Part shown: piece by piece, positions 50,939 to 59,665 of the stretch
Position numbering within the stretch: the first letter of the stretch is position 1
How the letters are laid out: every line of letters starts with the position of its first letter
Assembly: GCF_006442205.1 (NCBI RefSeq)
Contig: NZ_VFVR01000002.1
Location: 620,001 to 684,000, forward strand
Reading direction: 5' to 3'
DNA from: Mesorhizobium sp. B2-3-12
Lineage (GTDB): Bacteria > Pseudomonadota > Alphaproteobacteria > Rhizobiales > Rhizobiaceae
DNA: 64,000 nucleotides
Translations under genes and position numbers: made by a program
The notes under the pieces: generated by a model
What the model saw: the letters and a program-made list of their open reading frames with translations, nothing else
Database searches by the model: none
Told to the model about the DNA's origin: nothing

Positions 50939-50988
50939 AATCGCATGCTAAATCAAAAACAAATGGGAACGCCGGTCGGAGAACCGAA

Positions 50989-52029
50989 ATGAACAGGATG
51001 AGAAAAGTTTGCGTTGTGGCGATCGCGGGCCTCATTGCCTCCACGGCAGTGCCCGCCATCGCCGCCGACACGATCACCGTCGCCTCATGGGGCGGCACCT
51101 ATCAGGAGGCGCAGACCAAGGCGTTCTTCAAGCCGACCGCCGATGCGCTCGGCATCACCATCAAGGAAGACACCACCAACGGCCTCGACGATGTGCGGCT
51201 GCAGGTGACCGGCAATGCGGTGAAGTGGGACATCACAGAACTTGGCGCCGACGAATGCGCGCGCGGCTCGAAGGAAGGGCTGTTCGAAAAGCTGGATTAC
51301 GGCATCATCGACAAGAGCGGCATCAACCCCAAGCTGGTGCATGACGACTGGGTCGGCATTTCCTACACCTCCGTCGTGCTGATCTACCGGACCGACGTCT
51401 TCGGCGACAAAGGCCCGAAGACCTGGGCCGACTTCTGGAACGTGGAAAAATTCCCGGGACGGCGCGCGCTGTCGAGCAGCCAGGCGACGGAAACGCTGAG
51501 CGTCGCCGCGCTCGCTTCGGGCCTGCCTATCGACAAGGTCTACCCCGTCGACATCGACGGCGCCCTGAAGTCGGTCGACAAGATCCGTGGCCATGTCGAT
51601 GCCTGGTGGACCTCCGGCGCCCAGGCCATGCAGCTGGTGAAGGACGGCGAAGTCGACATGGCGAGCATCTGGAACGGCCGCGCCGGCACGTTGAAGAAGG
51701 AAGGCGCACCGGTCAGCTTCTCCTTCGACCAGGGCGTGCTCACCGCCGACTGCATGGTCATTCCAAAGGGCGCCAAGAACAAGGAAGCGGCGATGAAGGC
51801 GCTGGCGATGTTCGTCAGCCCGCAATTGCAGGCCAATCTGCCACTCTATGTCGACAATGGGCCGGTCAACGAAAAGGCCTTCGAGACCGGCAAGATCCCG
51901 CCGGAGCGGATCAAGGACATCAACTCGGCGCCCGAAAACGTCAAGAAACAGGTGCTCCAGGATGCCGAGTTCTGGCGCGACAACCTCGTCGAGGCCACGG
52001 AAAAGTTCAACAATCTGATCCAGCAATAG
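50989..52029 (+). CDS. Polyamine/opine-type ABC importer, periplasmic binding protein
   Basis: PotD-like binding protein of 346 residues. Signal MNRMRKVCVVAIAGLIASTA, VPAIAA, then DTITVASWGGTYQEAQTKAF typical of the family; WDITELGADECARGSKEGLF, LSSSQATETLSVAALASGL and YVDNGPVNEKAFETGKIPPE follow. CGGAGAACCGA precedes the ATG at 50989. Heads an operon with one ATPase and two permeases. The ligand may be a polyamine, an opine, a betaine or an amino acid derivative; the downstream gamma-glutamyltransferase-like gene does not decide it. Confidence 0.88.
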   Translation: MNRMRKVCVVAIAGLIASTAVPAIAADTITVASWGGTYQEAQTKAFFKPTADALGITIKEDTTNGLDDVRLQVTGNAVKWDITELGADECARGSKEGLFEKLDYGIIDKSGINPKLVHDDWVGISYTSVVLIYRTDVFGDKGPKTWADFWNVEKFPGRRALSSSQATETLSVAALASGLPIDKVYPVDIDGALKSVDKIRGHVDAWWTSGAQAMQLVKDGEVDMASIWNGRAGTLKKEGAPVSFSFDQGVLTADCMVIPKGAKNKEAAMKALAMFVSPQLQANLPLYVDNGPVNEKAFETGKIPPERIKDINSAPENVKKQVLQDAEFWRDNLVEATEKFNNLIQQ

Positions 52030-52042
52030 GCCGGAATCCCTG

Positions 52043-52062
52043 GGGCGGCGCTAGCGCCGCCC
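52043..52062 (+). promoter_or_regulatory. Intercistronic hairpin after the binding-protein gene
   Basis: GGGCGGCGCTAGCGCCGCCC is a 20-base perfect palindrome 13 bases past the stop codon, with no following T run. Like the one at 11939, it probably keeps binding-protein mRNA more abundant than the rest of the operon. Confidence 0.65.
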
Positions 52063-52097
52063 TGTTCCCTCAGTCTTCTGCCCAGGAGAGAAAAAAC

Positions 52098-53183
52098 TTG
52101 TCCATTGCACCATCCGCGCTGCCGATCAGCATGCGCCGGATCGAGAAGAGATTTGGCAGCGTGCCGGTGCTGCGCGACCTGAACCTCGATGTCGAGGCCG
52201 GCGAGTTCCTGACCTTGCTCGGCCCCTCCGGCTCGGGAAAGACGACGCTGCTGATGATCCTGGCCGGTTTCGTCAGGGCCAATGGCGGGAGCATCAAGGT
52301 GGGCGGCGACGAGATCATCACCACGCCGCCGCACAGGCGCAATATCGGCATGGTGTTCCAGAACTATGCACTGTTTCCGCATATGAACGTCTTCCACAAC
52401 ATCGCCTTCCCGCTGAAACAGCGCGGCGTCGCGGCCGCCGAGACGGCGCAGCGGGTGGAGAAGGCGCTGGAGCTGGTGAAATTGCAGGGGCTGGGCGAGC
52501 GCCGCGTCGACCAGCTTTCCGGCGGCCAGCGCCAGCGCGTGGCCCTGGCGCGCGCCATCGTCTTCGAGCCGCGCATCGTGCTGATGGACGAGCCCCTGTC
52601 GGCGCTCGACAAGGGCCTGCGTGAGCACATGCAGATCGAGCTGCGCGCGCTTCATCGCCGTCTTGGCATGACCACGGTCTATGTCACGCACGACCAGCGC
52701 GAAGCCATCACCATGTCTGACCGCATCGCCGTCATGAATGGCGGCCGCATCGAACAGCTCGACCAGCCCGAAACCCTCTATGCCGCGCCGAAGACGCAAT
52801 TCGTGGCCGGCTTCATCGGCGAATCGAATTTCGTGCCGGTGGAAAGCCGCAACGGATCGGTCTGGTATGAAGACAGGCGGATCCAGACCGAGGCACCGAC
52901 ACCGCCGGCTGGTCCGCATCTGATGGTGGTGCGACCGGAGAAGCTCAGGCTGGTCACGGCAACCGAACCGTCGGCCGGCATCAACGTGCTCGACGCGACG
53001 GTCAGCGACATCATCTACCAGGGCGACAGCTTCGTCTGCTATGCCAGCCTGAGGGACGGCCGCCAGCTGACGCTGCGCGACTATTGCCGCAGCGATGTGC
53101 TGGCAAGGCTGCCAGCGCCCGGCCAGCCGATCATGCTCGGCCTCGACGCGAAGGACACGATCCTGGTGGCGGCCGAGGGATGA
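52098..53183 (+). CDS. Polyamine-type ABC importer, ATP-binding protein (PotA-like)
   Basis: ATPase of 361 residues: Walker A LLGPSGSGKTTLLMILAGFV near 43, Q-loop MVFQNYALFPHM, signature QLSGGQRQRVALARAI near 139, Walker B IVLMDEPLSALD, switch VYVTHDQREAITMSD, and a C-terminal TOBE domain (MVVRPEKLRLVTATEPSAGI, VSDIIYQGDSFVCYASL). The start is TTG 52098, with AGGAGAG eight bases ahead; the first ATG lies 11 codons later. Overlaps the next gene by four bases. Confidence 0.9.
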   Translation: MSIAPSALPISMRRIEKRFGSVPVLRDLNLDVEAGEFLTLLGPSGSGKTTLLMILAGFVRANGGSIKVGGDEIITTPPHRRNIGMVFQNYALFPHMNVFHNIAFPLKQRGVAAAETAQRVEKALELVKLQGLGERRVDQLSGGQRQRVALARAIVFEPRIVLMDEPLSALDKGLREHMQIELRALHRRLGMTTVYVTHDQREAITMSDRIAVMNGGRIEQLDQPETLYAAPKTQFVAGFIGESNFVPVESRNGSVWYEDRRIQTEAPTPPAGPHLMVVRPEKLRLVTATEPSAGINVLDATVSDIIYQGDSFVCYASLRDGRQLTLRDYCRSDVLARLPAPGQPIMLGLDAKDTILVAAEG

Positions 53184-54106
53184 GCGCGCAATCCGCCCTG
53201 CTGAAAGAGATCGCCGGCCCGGCGGGACAGAATCTGAACGCGCAAGAGCTGCGCGCCGACGCGCGGCGCGAGCAGCTCAGGCTGTTGGCACTGTTGGCGC
53301 CGAGCCTGTTCCTCGTCTGCGCCATCATCATCGTGCCCATCGGCTGGCTGTTCTGGCTGTCGCTGTTCGACGAGTCCGGGGCCTTGAGCGCCGCCAACTA
53401 TGCGCGTTTCTTCGAGCAGGCCTCCTACATCAAGACCTTCATCACCACCTTCAAGGTCGCGTTCATTGTCACCGGCGCCTGCGTCCTGCTTGGCTATCCC
53501 CTGGCCTACATGCTGTCGCAACTGCCGCGCCGCGCGGCGTCGATCTGCTTGATCTTCGTCATCCTGCCGTTCTGGACCTCGGTCCTGGTGCGCACCTATG
53601 CCTGGCTGGTGATCCTGCAACGCAAGGGCCTGATCAACAGCTGGCTGATCGACCTCGGCGTGATCAGCCAGCCGCTGCCGCTCGCCAACAATTTTGCCGG
53701 CGTCGTCATCGGCATGACGCACATCCTTTTGCCGTTCCTGGTGTTGCCGCTCTATGCCTCGATGAAGACCATCGACACCGACTGCCTGCGCGCCGGCATG
53801 AACCTCGGCGCCAGTCCTGCCGCTACGTTCCGGCAGATCTTCTTTCCGCTGTCGCTGCCCGGCCTCGCCTCGGGCGTGGTCATCGTCTTCGTGCTCTGCC
53901 TCGGTTTCTTCGTCACGCCGGCGCTGATGGGCGGCGGCAAGGTGGTGATGTGGGCGATGCGCATGGAACAGACCACCAGCCTCTATTCCAACTGGGGCGC
54001 CGGCGCGGCACTCGGCGTGGTGCTGCTGGTCGTCACGCTGGCCTTGCTCGGCCTGTTCCAATGGCTGCTCGGCGCACGCACCACCGGCGTTTGGAGTTCG
54101 CGATGA
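53180..54106 (+). CDS. Polyamine-type ABC importer, permease 1 (PotB-like)
   Basis: Membrane protein of 308 residues with six spans: LLALLAPSLFLVCAIIIVPI near 35-54, KVAFIVTGACVLLGYPLAYM, LIFVILPFWTSVLVRTYAWL, VVIGMTHILLPFLVLPLYAS. The ATPase-contact EAA-like loop is DCLRAGMNLGASPAATFRQI. The ATG at 53180 overlaps the ATPase stop. Confidence 0.9.
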   Translation: MSAQSALLKEIAGPAGQNLNAQELRADARREQLRLLALLAPSLFLVCAIIIVPIGWLFWLSLFDESGALSAANYARFFEQASYIKTFITTFKVAFIVTGACVLLGYPLAYMLSQLPRRAASICLIFVILPFWTSVLVRTYAWLVILQRKGLINSWLIDLGVISQPLPLANNFAGVVIGMTHILLPFLVLPLYASMKTIDTDCLRAGMNLGASPAATFRQIFFPLSLPGLASGVVIVFVLCLGFFVTPALMGGGKVVMWAMRMEQTTSLYSNWGAGAALGVVLLVVTLALLGLFQWLLGARTTGVWSSR

Positions 54107-54903
54107 GTGGAGATATCGGCCTGCCGATCTCGCACCGGCAACGTCTGTGGCTTTACGCACTCGGCGGCCTCGTGCTTTTGTTCCTGATCGCGCCTTCGGT
54201 CATCATCGTCATCATGTCGTTCTCGGATTCGACGCTGCTGCAGTTCCCGCCACAGCAATGGTCGCTGCGCTGGTACCAGAGCTACTTCCAGTCGCTGGAA
54301 TGGCGAGATGCAACCATCGTCTCGGTCAAGGTGGCTGTCATGACGGTGCTGGTGGCGACGCCGCTCGGCACCGCCGCCGCCTATGCGATCAACCGGGGTA
54401 CGCTGCGCTTCAACGGCACCATCAATGCGCTGCTGACGGCATCGTTGATCATCCCGGTGATCCTGATCGGCATCGGCACCTTTTTCCTCTATGCGCGCAT
54501 CGGGCTCAACAACACGCTGACCGGCCTGGTCATCGCGCATACGGTGCAGGCGCTGCCGCTGGTGGTGCTGACCGTGCTGTCGGGCCTGCGTTCCTACGAC
54601 ATGAACCAGGAACGCGTCGCGCGAAGCCTCGGCGCCGGGCGCATCGCCGCCTTCTGGCAGGTAACGATGCCGCAGATCCGCTTCTCGATCGTCTCGGGCG
54701 CGCTGTTTGCCTTCATCACCTCCTTCGACGAAGTTGTCGTCTCGCTGTTCATCTCGGGTGGCGAGACGACAACCCTGACGCGCCGCATGTTCAATGCGCT
54801 GCGCGACCAGATCGACCCGACCATCGCCGCCATCTCGACCTGCCTGATCGTGCTGTCGGTCCTGCTTTTGTCCGTCGCGCAGATCTTCGGACGGCGGCGT
54901 TGA
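54103..54903 (+). CDS. Polyamine-type ABC importer, permease 2 (PotC-like)
   Basis: Membrane protein of 266 residues, six spans (LYALGGLVLLFLIAPSVIIV near 17-36, VKVAVMTVLVATPLGTAAAY, LLTASLIIPVILIGIGTFFL). EAA-like loop DMNQERVARSLGAGRIAAFW, TSFDEVVVSLFISGGETTTL. The ATG at 54103 overlaps the permease 1 stop by four bases (ATGA). Confidence 0.9.
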   Translation: MSGDIGLPISHRQRLWLYALGGLVLLFLIAPSVIIVIMSFSDSTLLQFPPQQWSLRWYQSYFQSLEWRDATIVSVKVAVMTVLVATPLGTAAAYAINRGTLRFNGTINALLTASLIIPVILIGIGTFFLYARIGLNNTLTGLVIAHTVQALPLVVLTVLSGLRSYDMNQERVARSLGAGRIAAFWQVTMPQIRFSIVSGALFAFITSFDEVVVSLFISGGETTTLTRRMFNALRDQIDPTIAAISTCLIVLSVLLLSVAQIFGRRR

Positions 54904-54951
54904 TTTCACCAAACCAATTCGCAGACGTGACCAGGGGATATCCAGACCAAA

Positions 54952-56538
54952 ATGCGTGACTTTCAATTCCCCGGCCGCTCGCCGGTTCGTGCCACCGAGG
55001 CCATGGCCGCCACCTCGCACCCGCTTTCGACCCTTGCGGCGATCGAGATGCTGCGCGCCGGCGGCAACGCCATGGACGCCGCCATCTGCGCCGCCGCCGT
55101 ACAGGGCGTCGTCGAGCCGCAATCGACCGGGATAGGCGGCGATTGCTTTGTCCTCTACTGCCCCAAGGGAAAAAACGAGGTGCTGGCTTTCAACGGTTCC
55201 GGCCGAGCGCCGGCAGCCGCGACCGTCGATTGGTATCGCGACAAGGGTTTCGATAGCATCCCGCTCCAAGGGCCGCATCCCGTCACCGTGCCGGGCGCCA
55301 TCGACGCCTGGTGCCGGCTGCTCGAGGATCATGGCAGCAAGAGCCTGGCGGAGGTGCTGGCGCCGGCGATCCACTATGCCGAGAACGGCTATGTCGTGCA
55401 CGACCGCGTCGCCTTCGACTGGGCGGAACCCGAAACCGATCTTTCCGCCGACGAACATTGCGCGCGCATCTTCCTGCCGGGCGGCAAGGCGCCGAAGGCC
55501 GGCGACGTGCATCGGCAGCCGGAACTCGGCGCCACTTTGCGGATAATCGCTAAGCACGGCCGCGCCGGATTCTATGAAGGCGCCGTCGCCGACGACATGG
55601 TGCGCCGGCTCAAGGAATTGGGCGGGCTGCATTCGCATGAGGATTTCGCCGCGACAAGGGGCGACTATGTGGCGCCGGTGAGCGTCAGCTATGGCGGCCA
55701 CGAGATCCACCAGATGCCGCCGAACAACCAAGGGCTGACGGCGCTTTTGATGCTGAACGTGCTGTCGGGCTTCAAGCTTGGCGGGCTCGATCCCAACGGC
55801 GCCGAGCGCCTGCACCTGGAGATCGAGGCCGGACGCCTGGCCTATCGCGACCGCGACCGTTTCGTCGGCGACCAGGACCATGTCCCGGTACCGGTGCAAC
55901 AGCTCCTGTCGGCCGCCTATGCCGACCAGCTGCGCGCCGAGATCGACCGCGAGCGCGCCATGACGCATTTGCCTGATATGCAGCTGCCCGGCAGCGACAC
56001 GGTCTACATCTCGATCGTCGACCGCGACCGCAACGCGGTCTCCTTCATCAACTCGACCTATTATTCCTTCGGCAGCGGCGTTGTCGGCCCGAAGAGCGGC
56101 GTGGTGCTGCAGAACCGCGGCTCGAGCTTCCGGCTGGACGCGGCGCACCCCAACGCCATCGCGCCCGGCAAGCGGCCGATGCACACGATCATGCCCGGCA
56201 TGGCGACGAGGAATGGCCGCGTGGTGATGCCGTTCGGCGTCATGGGCGGCGGCTACCAGCCGTTCGGCCATGTTCATCTGCTCACCAATATGATCGACTT
56301 CGGCATGGACCCGCAGCAGGCGCTGGACGCGCCACGGGTGTTCTTCAATGACGGCATGGTGGAGGCGGAGCGCAACGTGCCCACTGAGGCGATCGAAGGC
56401 CTGCGCCGGCGCGGCCATGCCATCACCGAGCCGCACCATCCGCTCGGCGGCGGCCAGGCGGTGCTGATCGACTGGGAAAAGGGAACGCTGACCGGCGCGT
56501 CGGACCCGCGCAAGGACGGGATGGCGCTGGGGTATTGA
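54952..56538 (+). CDS. Gamma-glutamyltransferase-family Ntn hydrolase, no signal peptide (HpxW-like possible)
   Basis: Self-cleaving Ntn hydrolase of 528 residues: AAIEMLRAGGNAMDAAICAA near 24-43, GIGGDCFVLYCPKGKNEVLA, HPVTVPGAIDAWCRLLEDHG, the autoprocessing site GSDTVYISIVDRDRNAVSFI near 344 where Thr would become the nucleophile, and FGVMGGGYQPFGHVHLL near 425. No signal peptide, unlike periplasmic GGTs, so it is cytosolic. The sequence also fits oxamate amidohydrolase HpxW, which is in this family, and the acyl-CoA ligase 217 bases on resembles oxalate-CoA ligase. Substrate undecided. Confidence 0.85.
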   Translation: MRDFQFPGRSPVRATEAMAATSHPLSTLAAIEMLRAGGNAMDAAICAAAVQGVVEPQSTGIGGDCFVLYCPKGKNEVLAFNGSGRAPAAATVDWYRDKGFDSIPLQGPHPVTVPGAIDAWCRLLEDHGSKSLAEVLAPAIHYAENGYVVHDRVAFDWAEPETDLSADEHCARIFLPGGKAPKAGDVHRQPELGATLRIIAKHGRAGFYEGAVADDMVRRLKELGGLHSHEDFAATRGDYVAPVSVSYGGHEIHQMPPNNQGLTALLMLNVLSGFKLGGLDPNGAERLHLEIEAGRLAYRDRDRFVGDQDHVPVPVQQLLSAAYADQLRAEIDRERAMTHLPDMQLPGSDTVYISIVDRDRNAVSFINSTYYSFGSGVVGPKSGVVLQNRGSSFRLDAAHPNAIAPGKRPMHTIMPGMATRNGRVVMPFGVMGGGYQPFGHVHLLTNMIDFGMDPQQALDAPRVFFNDGMVEAERNVPTEAIEGLRRRGHAITEPHHPLGGGQAVLIDWEKGTLTGASDPRKDGMALGY

Positions 56539-56570
56539 GGGATGGCGCGGTGGCGATTGGTTCTGGGACG

Positions 56571-56711
56571 TTGGCGCTGCCCCTCATCCGCCTGCCGGCA
56601 CCTTCTCCCCGTAAACGGGGAGAAGAGAGTTAGTCACCGACGTCGCGGCCAGCTTCTTTCGCCCCGTTTATGGGGAGAAATGCCCGGCAGGGCAATGAGG
56701 GGCGGCGCCAA
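56571..56711. repeat. Rhizobial intergenic palindromic repeat, copy 4
   Basis: Ends TTGGCGCTGCCCCTCAT and ATGAGGGGCGGCGCCAA are inverted with one mismatch. Inner hairpins TTCTCCCCGTAAACGGGGAG and GCCCCGTTTATGGGGAG, plus GCCCGGCAGGGC. Same orientation as copy 1 at 4861. It fills most of the gap between the GGT-family gene and the acyl-CoA ligase gene. Confidence 0.8.
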
Positions 56712-56754
56712 CCTCCGCTGGACTTTCACAAGCTTTGAAACATAGTCGGTGACC

Positions 56755-58275
56755 ATGAGCACGAATTCACAAGACCTCTCCCGCCGCCTCGTCGCCGGAG
56801 ACGACAACGCCCCCGCGATCCTGGCGCCTGACAGGCCGACGCTGACCCATGGCGGCCTGCGCGCGCTGATCGCGACGACCGCCGGACGGCTTCACGCCGT
56901 CGGCATCGGCCGAGGCGACAGGGTGGCGATCGTGCTGCCGAACGGGCCGGAGATGGCGACGGCCTTCATCGCGGTGGCGGCCACAGCCTCGACGGCGCCG
57001 CTCAACCCCGCCTACCGGGCCGACGAACTCGATTTCTATCTGACCGATATCGGCGCCAAGGCGATCCTCGTCGCGGAGACCGAGACCGGCCCGGCCGTGA
57101 CGGTGGCCGAGCGCCTCGGCATCGGTGTGCTGCGGCTCACCGTGCCGCCTGATGCGCCAGCCGGCAGCTTCGCCATCGAGGGGGCGGCGATCGGCCCACA
57201 GGCGGCGCCCGCCATGGCCGGGGACGACGATATCGCGCTGTTGCTGCACACCTCCGGCACGACGTCGCGGCCCAAGCTGGTGCCGCTCAGCCATGCCAAT
57301 GTCGCGGCCTCCGCCCGCCATATCGGCACGACGCTCGGCCTGACGGCCAGTGATCGCTGTCTCAACATCATGCCGCTGTTCCACATCCATGGGCTGATCG
57401 CGGCGGTGCTGTCGTCGCTCGCCGCCGGCGGCAGCATCTACTGCACGCCGGGTTTCAACGCGTTGCGCTTCTTCCAGTGGCTGAGCGACGCGAAACCAAG
57501 CTGGTACACGGCGGTGCCGACCATGCATCAGGCGATCCTGCCGCGCGCGGCGCGCAATGAAGACGTGCTGGCGGCGGCTAGGCTGCGCTTCATCCGCTCG
57601 TCTTCGGCGTCGCTGCCGGCGCAGGTGATGGCCGAACTCGAAACGACCTTCGGCTGCCCGGTCATCGAATCCTACGGGATGACCGAGGCCGCGCACCAAA
57701 TGGCGTCGAACCGGCTGCCGCCGGGCCTGCGCAAGCCGGGCAGTGTCGGCGCATCGGCCGGGCCGGAGGTGGCTGTGACGGCACCGGACGGCCGGCTGCT
57801 CGAACCGGGCGAGACGGGCGAGATCGTCATTCGCGGACCCAATGTGACGGCAGGCTACGAGAAGAACCCGGACGCCAACGCCACGGCCTTCGCGCATGGC
57901 TGGTTCCACACCGGCGACCAGGGCGTGCTCGACGGTGACGGCTACCTCAGGGTCACCGGCCGGCTGAAGGAAATCATCAACCGCGGTGGCGAAAAAATCT
58001 CGCCGCTCGAGGTCGACGATGTGCTGATGGACCATCCGGCGGTGGCGCAGGTCGTCACCTTCGCCATGCCGCATGACAAGCTTGGCGAGGAGGTGGCGGC
58101 GGCGGTGGTGCTGCGCGAAGGCATGAGTGCCACCGAGAGCGATATCCGCGCCCACGCCGCGACGCGGCTCGCCGATTTCAAGGTGCCGCGCAAGGTGCTG
58201 ATCCTGGACGAGATCCCGAAGGGCGCGACCGGCAAGCTGCAGCGCATCGGGCTCGCCGCCAAGCTCGGGCTCTAA
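56755..58275 (+). CDS. AMP-forming acyl-CoA ligase, oxalate-CoA-ligase-like
   Basis: ANL-superfamily enzyme of 506 residues. ATP-binding motif LLLHTSGTTSRPKLVPLSHA near 162-181, MPLFHIHGLIAAVLSSLAAG near 205, KPSWYTAVPTMHQAILPRAA near 245, ESYGMTEAAHQMASNRLPPG near 302, GWFHTGDQGVLDGDGYLRVT and the C-terminal GRLKEIINRGGEKISPLEV, GATGKLQRIGL with the catalytic Lys. The FHxHG...WYTAVPTxHQ pattern resembles Pcs60/AAE3-type oxalate-CoA ligases. ATG 56755 has GGTGA near it. Oxalate, malonate or a fatty acid remain possible. Confidence 0.85.
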   Translation: MSTNSQDLSRRLVAGDDNAPAILAPDRPTLTHGGLRALIATTAGRLHAVGIGRGDRVAIVLPNGPEMATAFIAVAATASTAPLNPAYRADELDFYLTDIGAKAILVAETETGPAVTVAERLGIGVLRLTVPPDAPAGSFAIEGAAIGPQAAPAMAGDDDIALLLHTSGTTSRPKLVPLSHANVAASARHIGTTLGLTASDRCLNIMPLFHIHGLIAAVLSSLAAGGSIYCTPGFNALRFFQWLSDAKPSWYTAVPTMHQAILPRAARNEDVLAAARLRFIRSSSASLPAQVMAELETTFGCPVIESYGMTEAAHQMASNRLPPGLRKPGSVGASAGPEVAVTAPDGRLLEPGETGEIVIRGPNVTAGYEKNPDANATAFAHGWFHTGDQGVLDGDGYLRVTGRLKEIINRGGEKISPLEVDDVLMDHPAVAQVVTFAMPHDKLGEEVAAAVVLREGMSATESDIRAHAATRLADFKVPRKVLILDEIPKGATGKLQRIGLAAKLGL

Positions 58276-58334
58276 TGCATGTCGCTTGGAAGTGTCCCAG
58301 ATAGCGACACGCATGGAATCAAAGGCTCACTAGG

Positions 58335-59318
58335 ATGAAGATCACCATTTTCGGCGCTGGCGCCATCGGCGGTTATCTCGCCGCCAAGCTGGCCATTGCC
58401 GGCCGTACCGATCTGTCGATCGTCGCCCGCGGCGCGCATCTCGAAGCGATCAAGGCAAATGGCCTGCGCCTGATCGAGGATGGACAGGAAACGGTGGCTC
58501 CCGTCCGCGCTGCCGCCAAGGCGGAAGAGCTTGGCGCGCAGGACTATGTCGTGCTGGCGCTGAAGGCGCATTCCGTCGCGCCGGCACTGGACCAAATCGC
58601 ACCGCTGCTTGGGGACCACACATCCGTCGTCACCATGCAGAACGGCGTTCCCTGGTGGTATTTCTACAAGGACGGCGACGCGCTCGAAGGCGCCAGGCTG
58701 CATCAGGTCGACCCCGGCGACACGATCTGGGACCGGCTCGGCCCGCGACGCGTCATCGGCTCGGTCGTCTATCCCGCCGTCGAAGTCGATGCGCCAGGCC
58801 TGATCCGCCATGTCGAAGGCAGGCGCTTCTCGCTCGGCGAGCCCTCCGGCGAGAAGAGCGAGCGGGTGATGCTGCTCGCCGGCGAGATGGTCAAGGCCGG
58901 CCTGCAGGCGCCGGTGCGCGAGGACATCAGAAGCGAAATCTGGGTCAAACTGTGGGGCAACCTCTCCTTCAACCCGATCTCGGCGCTGACCGGCTCGACG
59001 CTTGCCGCAATCGTCGCCGACGAAGGCACCCGCGCGCTCGCCCGCGCCATGATGCTGGAAGCGCAAGCAATCGGCGAAAGCCTCGGCGTCCGCTTCCCCA
59101 TCGACGTCGACCGCCGCATCAAGGGCGCCGGTGATGTCGGCGAGCACAAGACCTCGATGCTGCAGGACCTTGAGCGCGGGCGGCCAATGGAAATCGATGC
59201 GCTGGTGGGCGCGGTGCAGGAGCTTGGGCGGCTGACGGGCAAGCCGACGCCGGCGATCGATGGAGTGCTGGCGCTGGTGAAGAGGCTGGCGGTGGAGCGG
59301 GGGTGTTATGGGGGATAG
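58335..59318 (+). CDS. Ketopantoate-reductase-family protein (ApbA/PanE)
   Basis: NADP-dependent reductase of 327 residues: KITIFGAGAIGGYLAAKLAI near 2-21, DYVVLALKAHSVAPALDQIA, VTMQNGVPWWYFYKDGDALE, and the catalytic Lys/Asn/Ser region in EIWVKLWGNLSFNPISALTG near 200-219. Many members reduce other 2-oxo acids, and its position behind an acyl-CoA ligase makes PanE itself uncertain. No strong ribosome binding site, but the N-terminal dinucleotide fold fixes the start. Confidence 0.85.
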   Translation: MKITIFGAGAIGGYLAAKLAIAGRTDLSIVARGAHLEAIKANGLRLIEDGQETVAPVRAAAKAEELGAQDYVVLALKAHSVAPALDQIAPLLGDHTSVVTMQNGVPWWYFYKDGDALEGARLHQVDPGDTIWDRLGPRRVIGSVVYPAVEVDAPGLIRHVEGRRFSLGEPSGEKSERVMLLAGEMVKAGLQAPVREDIRSEIWVKLWGNLSFNPISALTGSTLAAIVADEGTRALARAMMLEAQAIGESLGVRFPIDVDRRIKGAGDVGEHKTSMLQDLERGRPMEIDALVGAVQELGRLTGKPTPAIDGVLALVKRLAVERGCYGG

Positions 59319-59329
59319 AGGCGCGGACA

Positions 59330-59641
59330 CGCCACGAACAGCTGTCGCAACGCCACGCAACCGAGGCGATGCTGGATTGCGGGAAGATCGAGATCGACAA
59401 GTTCGATGTCAGGCTGAACGCGGCCTACAACACGCTGATGCAGCGCTAACATGGCGCCGAACGCACGCGGCTGCAGCGCGAACAGCGCGCCTGGCTGAAG
59501 CAGCATCTGCGGGAGGCGCACCGTCTTGCCGCCGATCCAAACAACGGATCGGCCGCCTTCCTCGACTCTCAGGGGTTTGAACTTGATGATTTGAGCGTAC
59601 GCACGACCGAACTCGAAAAGCGCGTCCAGAAAAACGGGTAG
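59330..59641 (+). pseudogene. Broken LprI/DUF1311-family gene
   Basis: The frame through 59330-59641 reads MLDCGKIEIDKFDVRLNAAY, NTLMQR, then a TAA stop at 59447-59449, then in the same frame HGAERTRLQREQRAWLKQHL and on to a TAG at 59639-59641. The LN-x2-Y...L-x2-QR-x-W pattern is that of the lysozyme-inhibitor LprI N-terminal domain, but the signal peptide is absent and the stop interrupts the domain, so the gene is truncated and nonsense-mutated. It lies between the ketopantoate-reductase-like gene and livM with no ribosome binding site. Confidence 0.65.
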
Positions 59642-59665
59642 TCGTCCAACCGAGTGCCGAAACGA

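Noticed and set aside
53983..56439. An 818-codon open frame on the minus strand opposite the permease and GGT-family genes
   Set aside because: It runs antisense through two clearly coding genes and has no recognisable protein motif.
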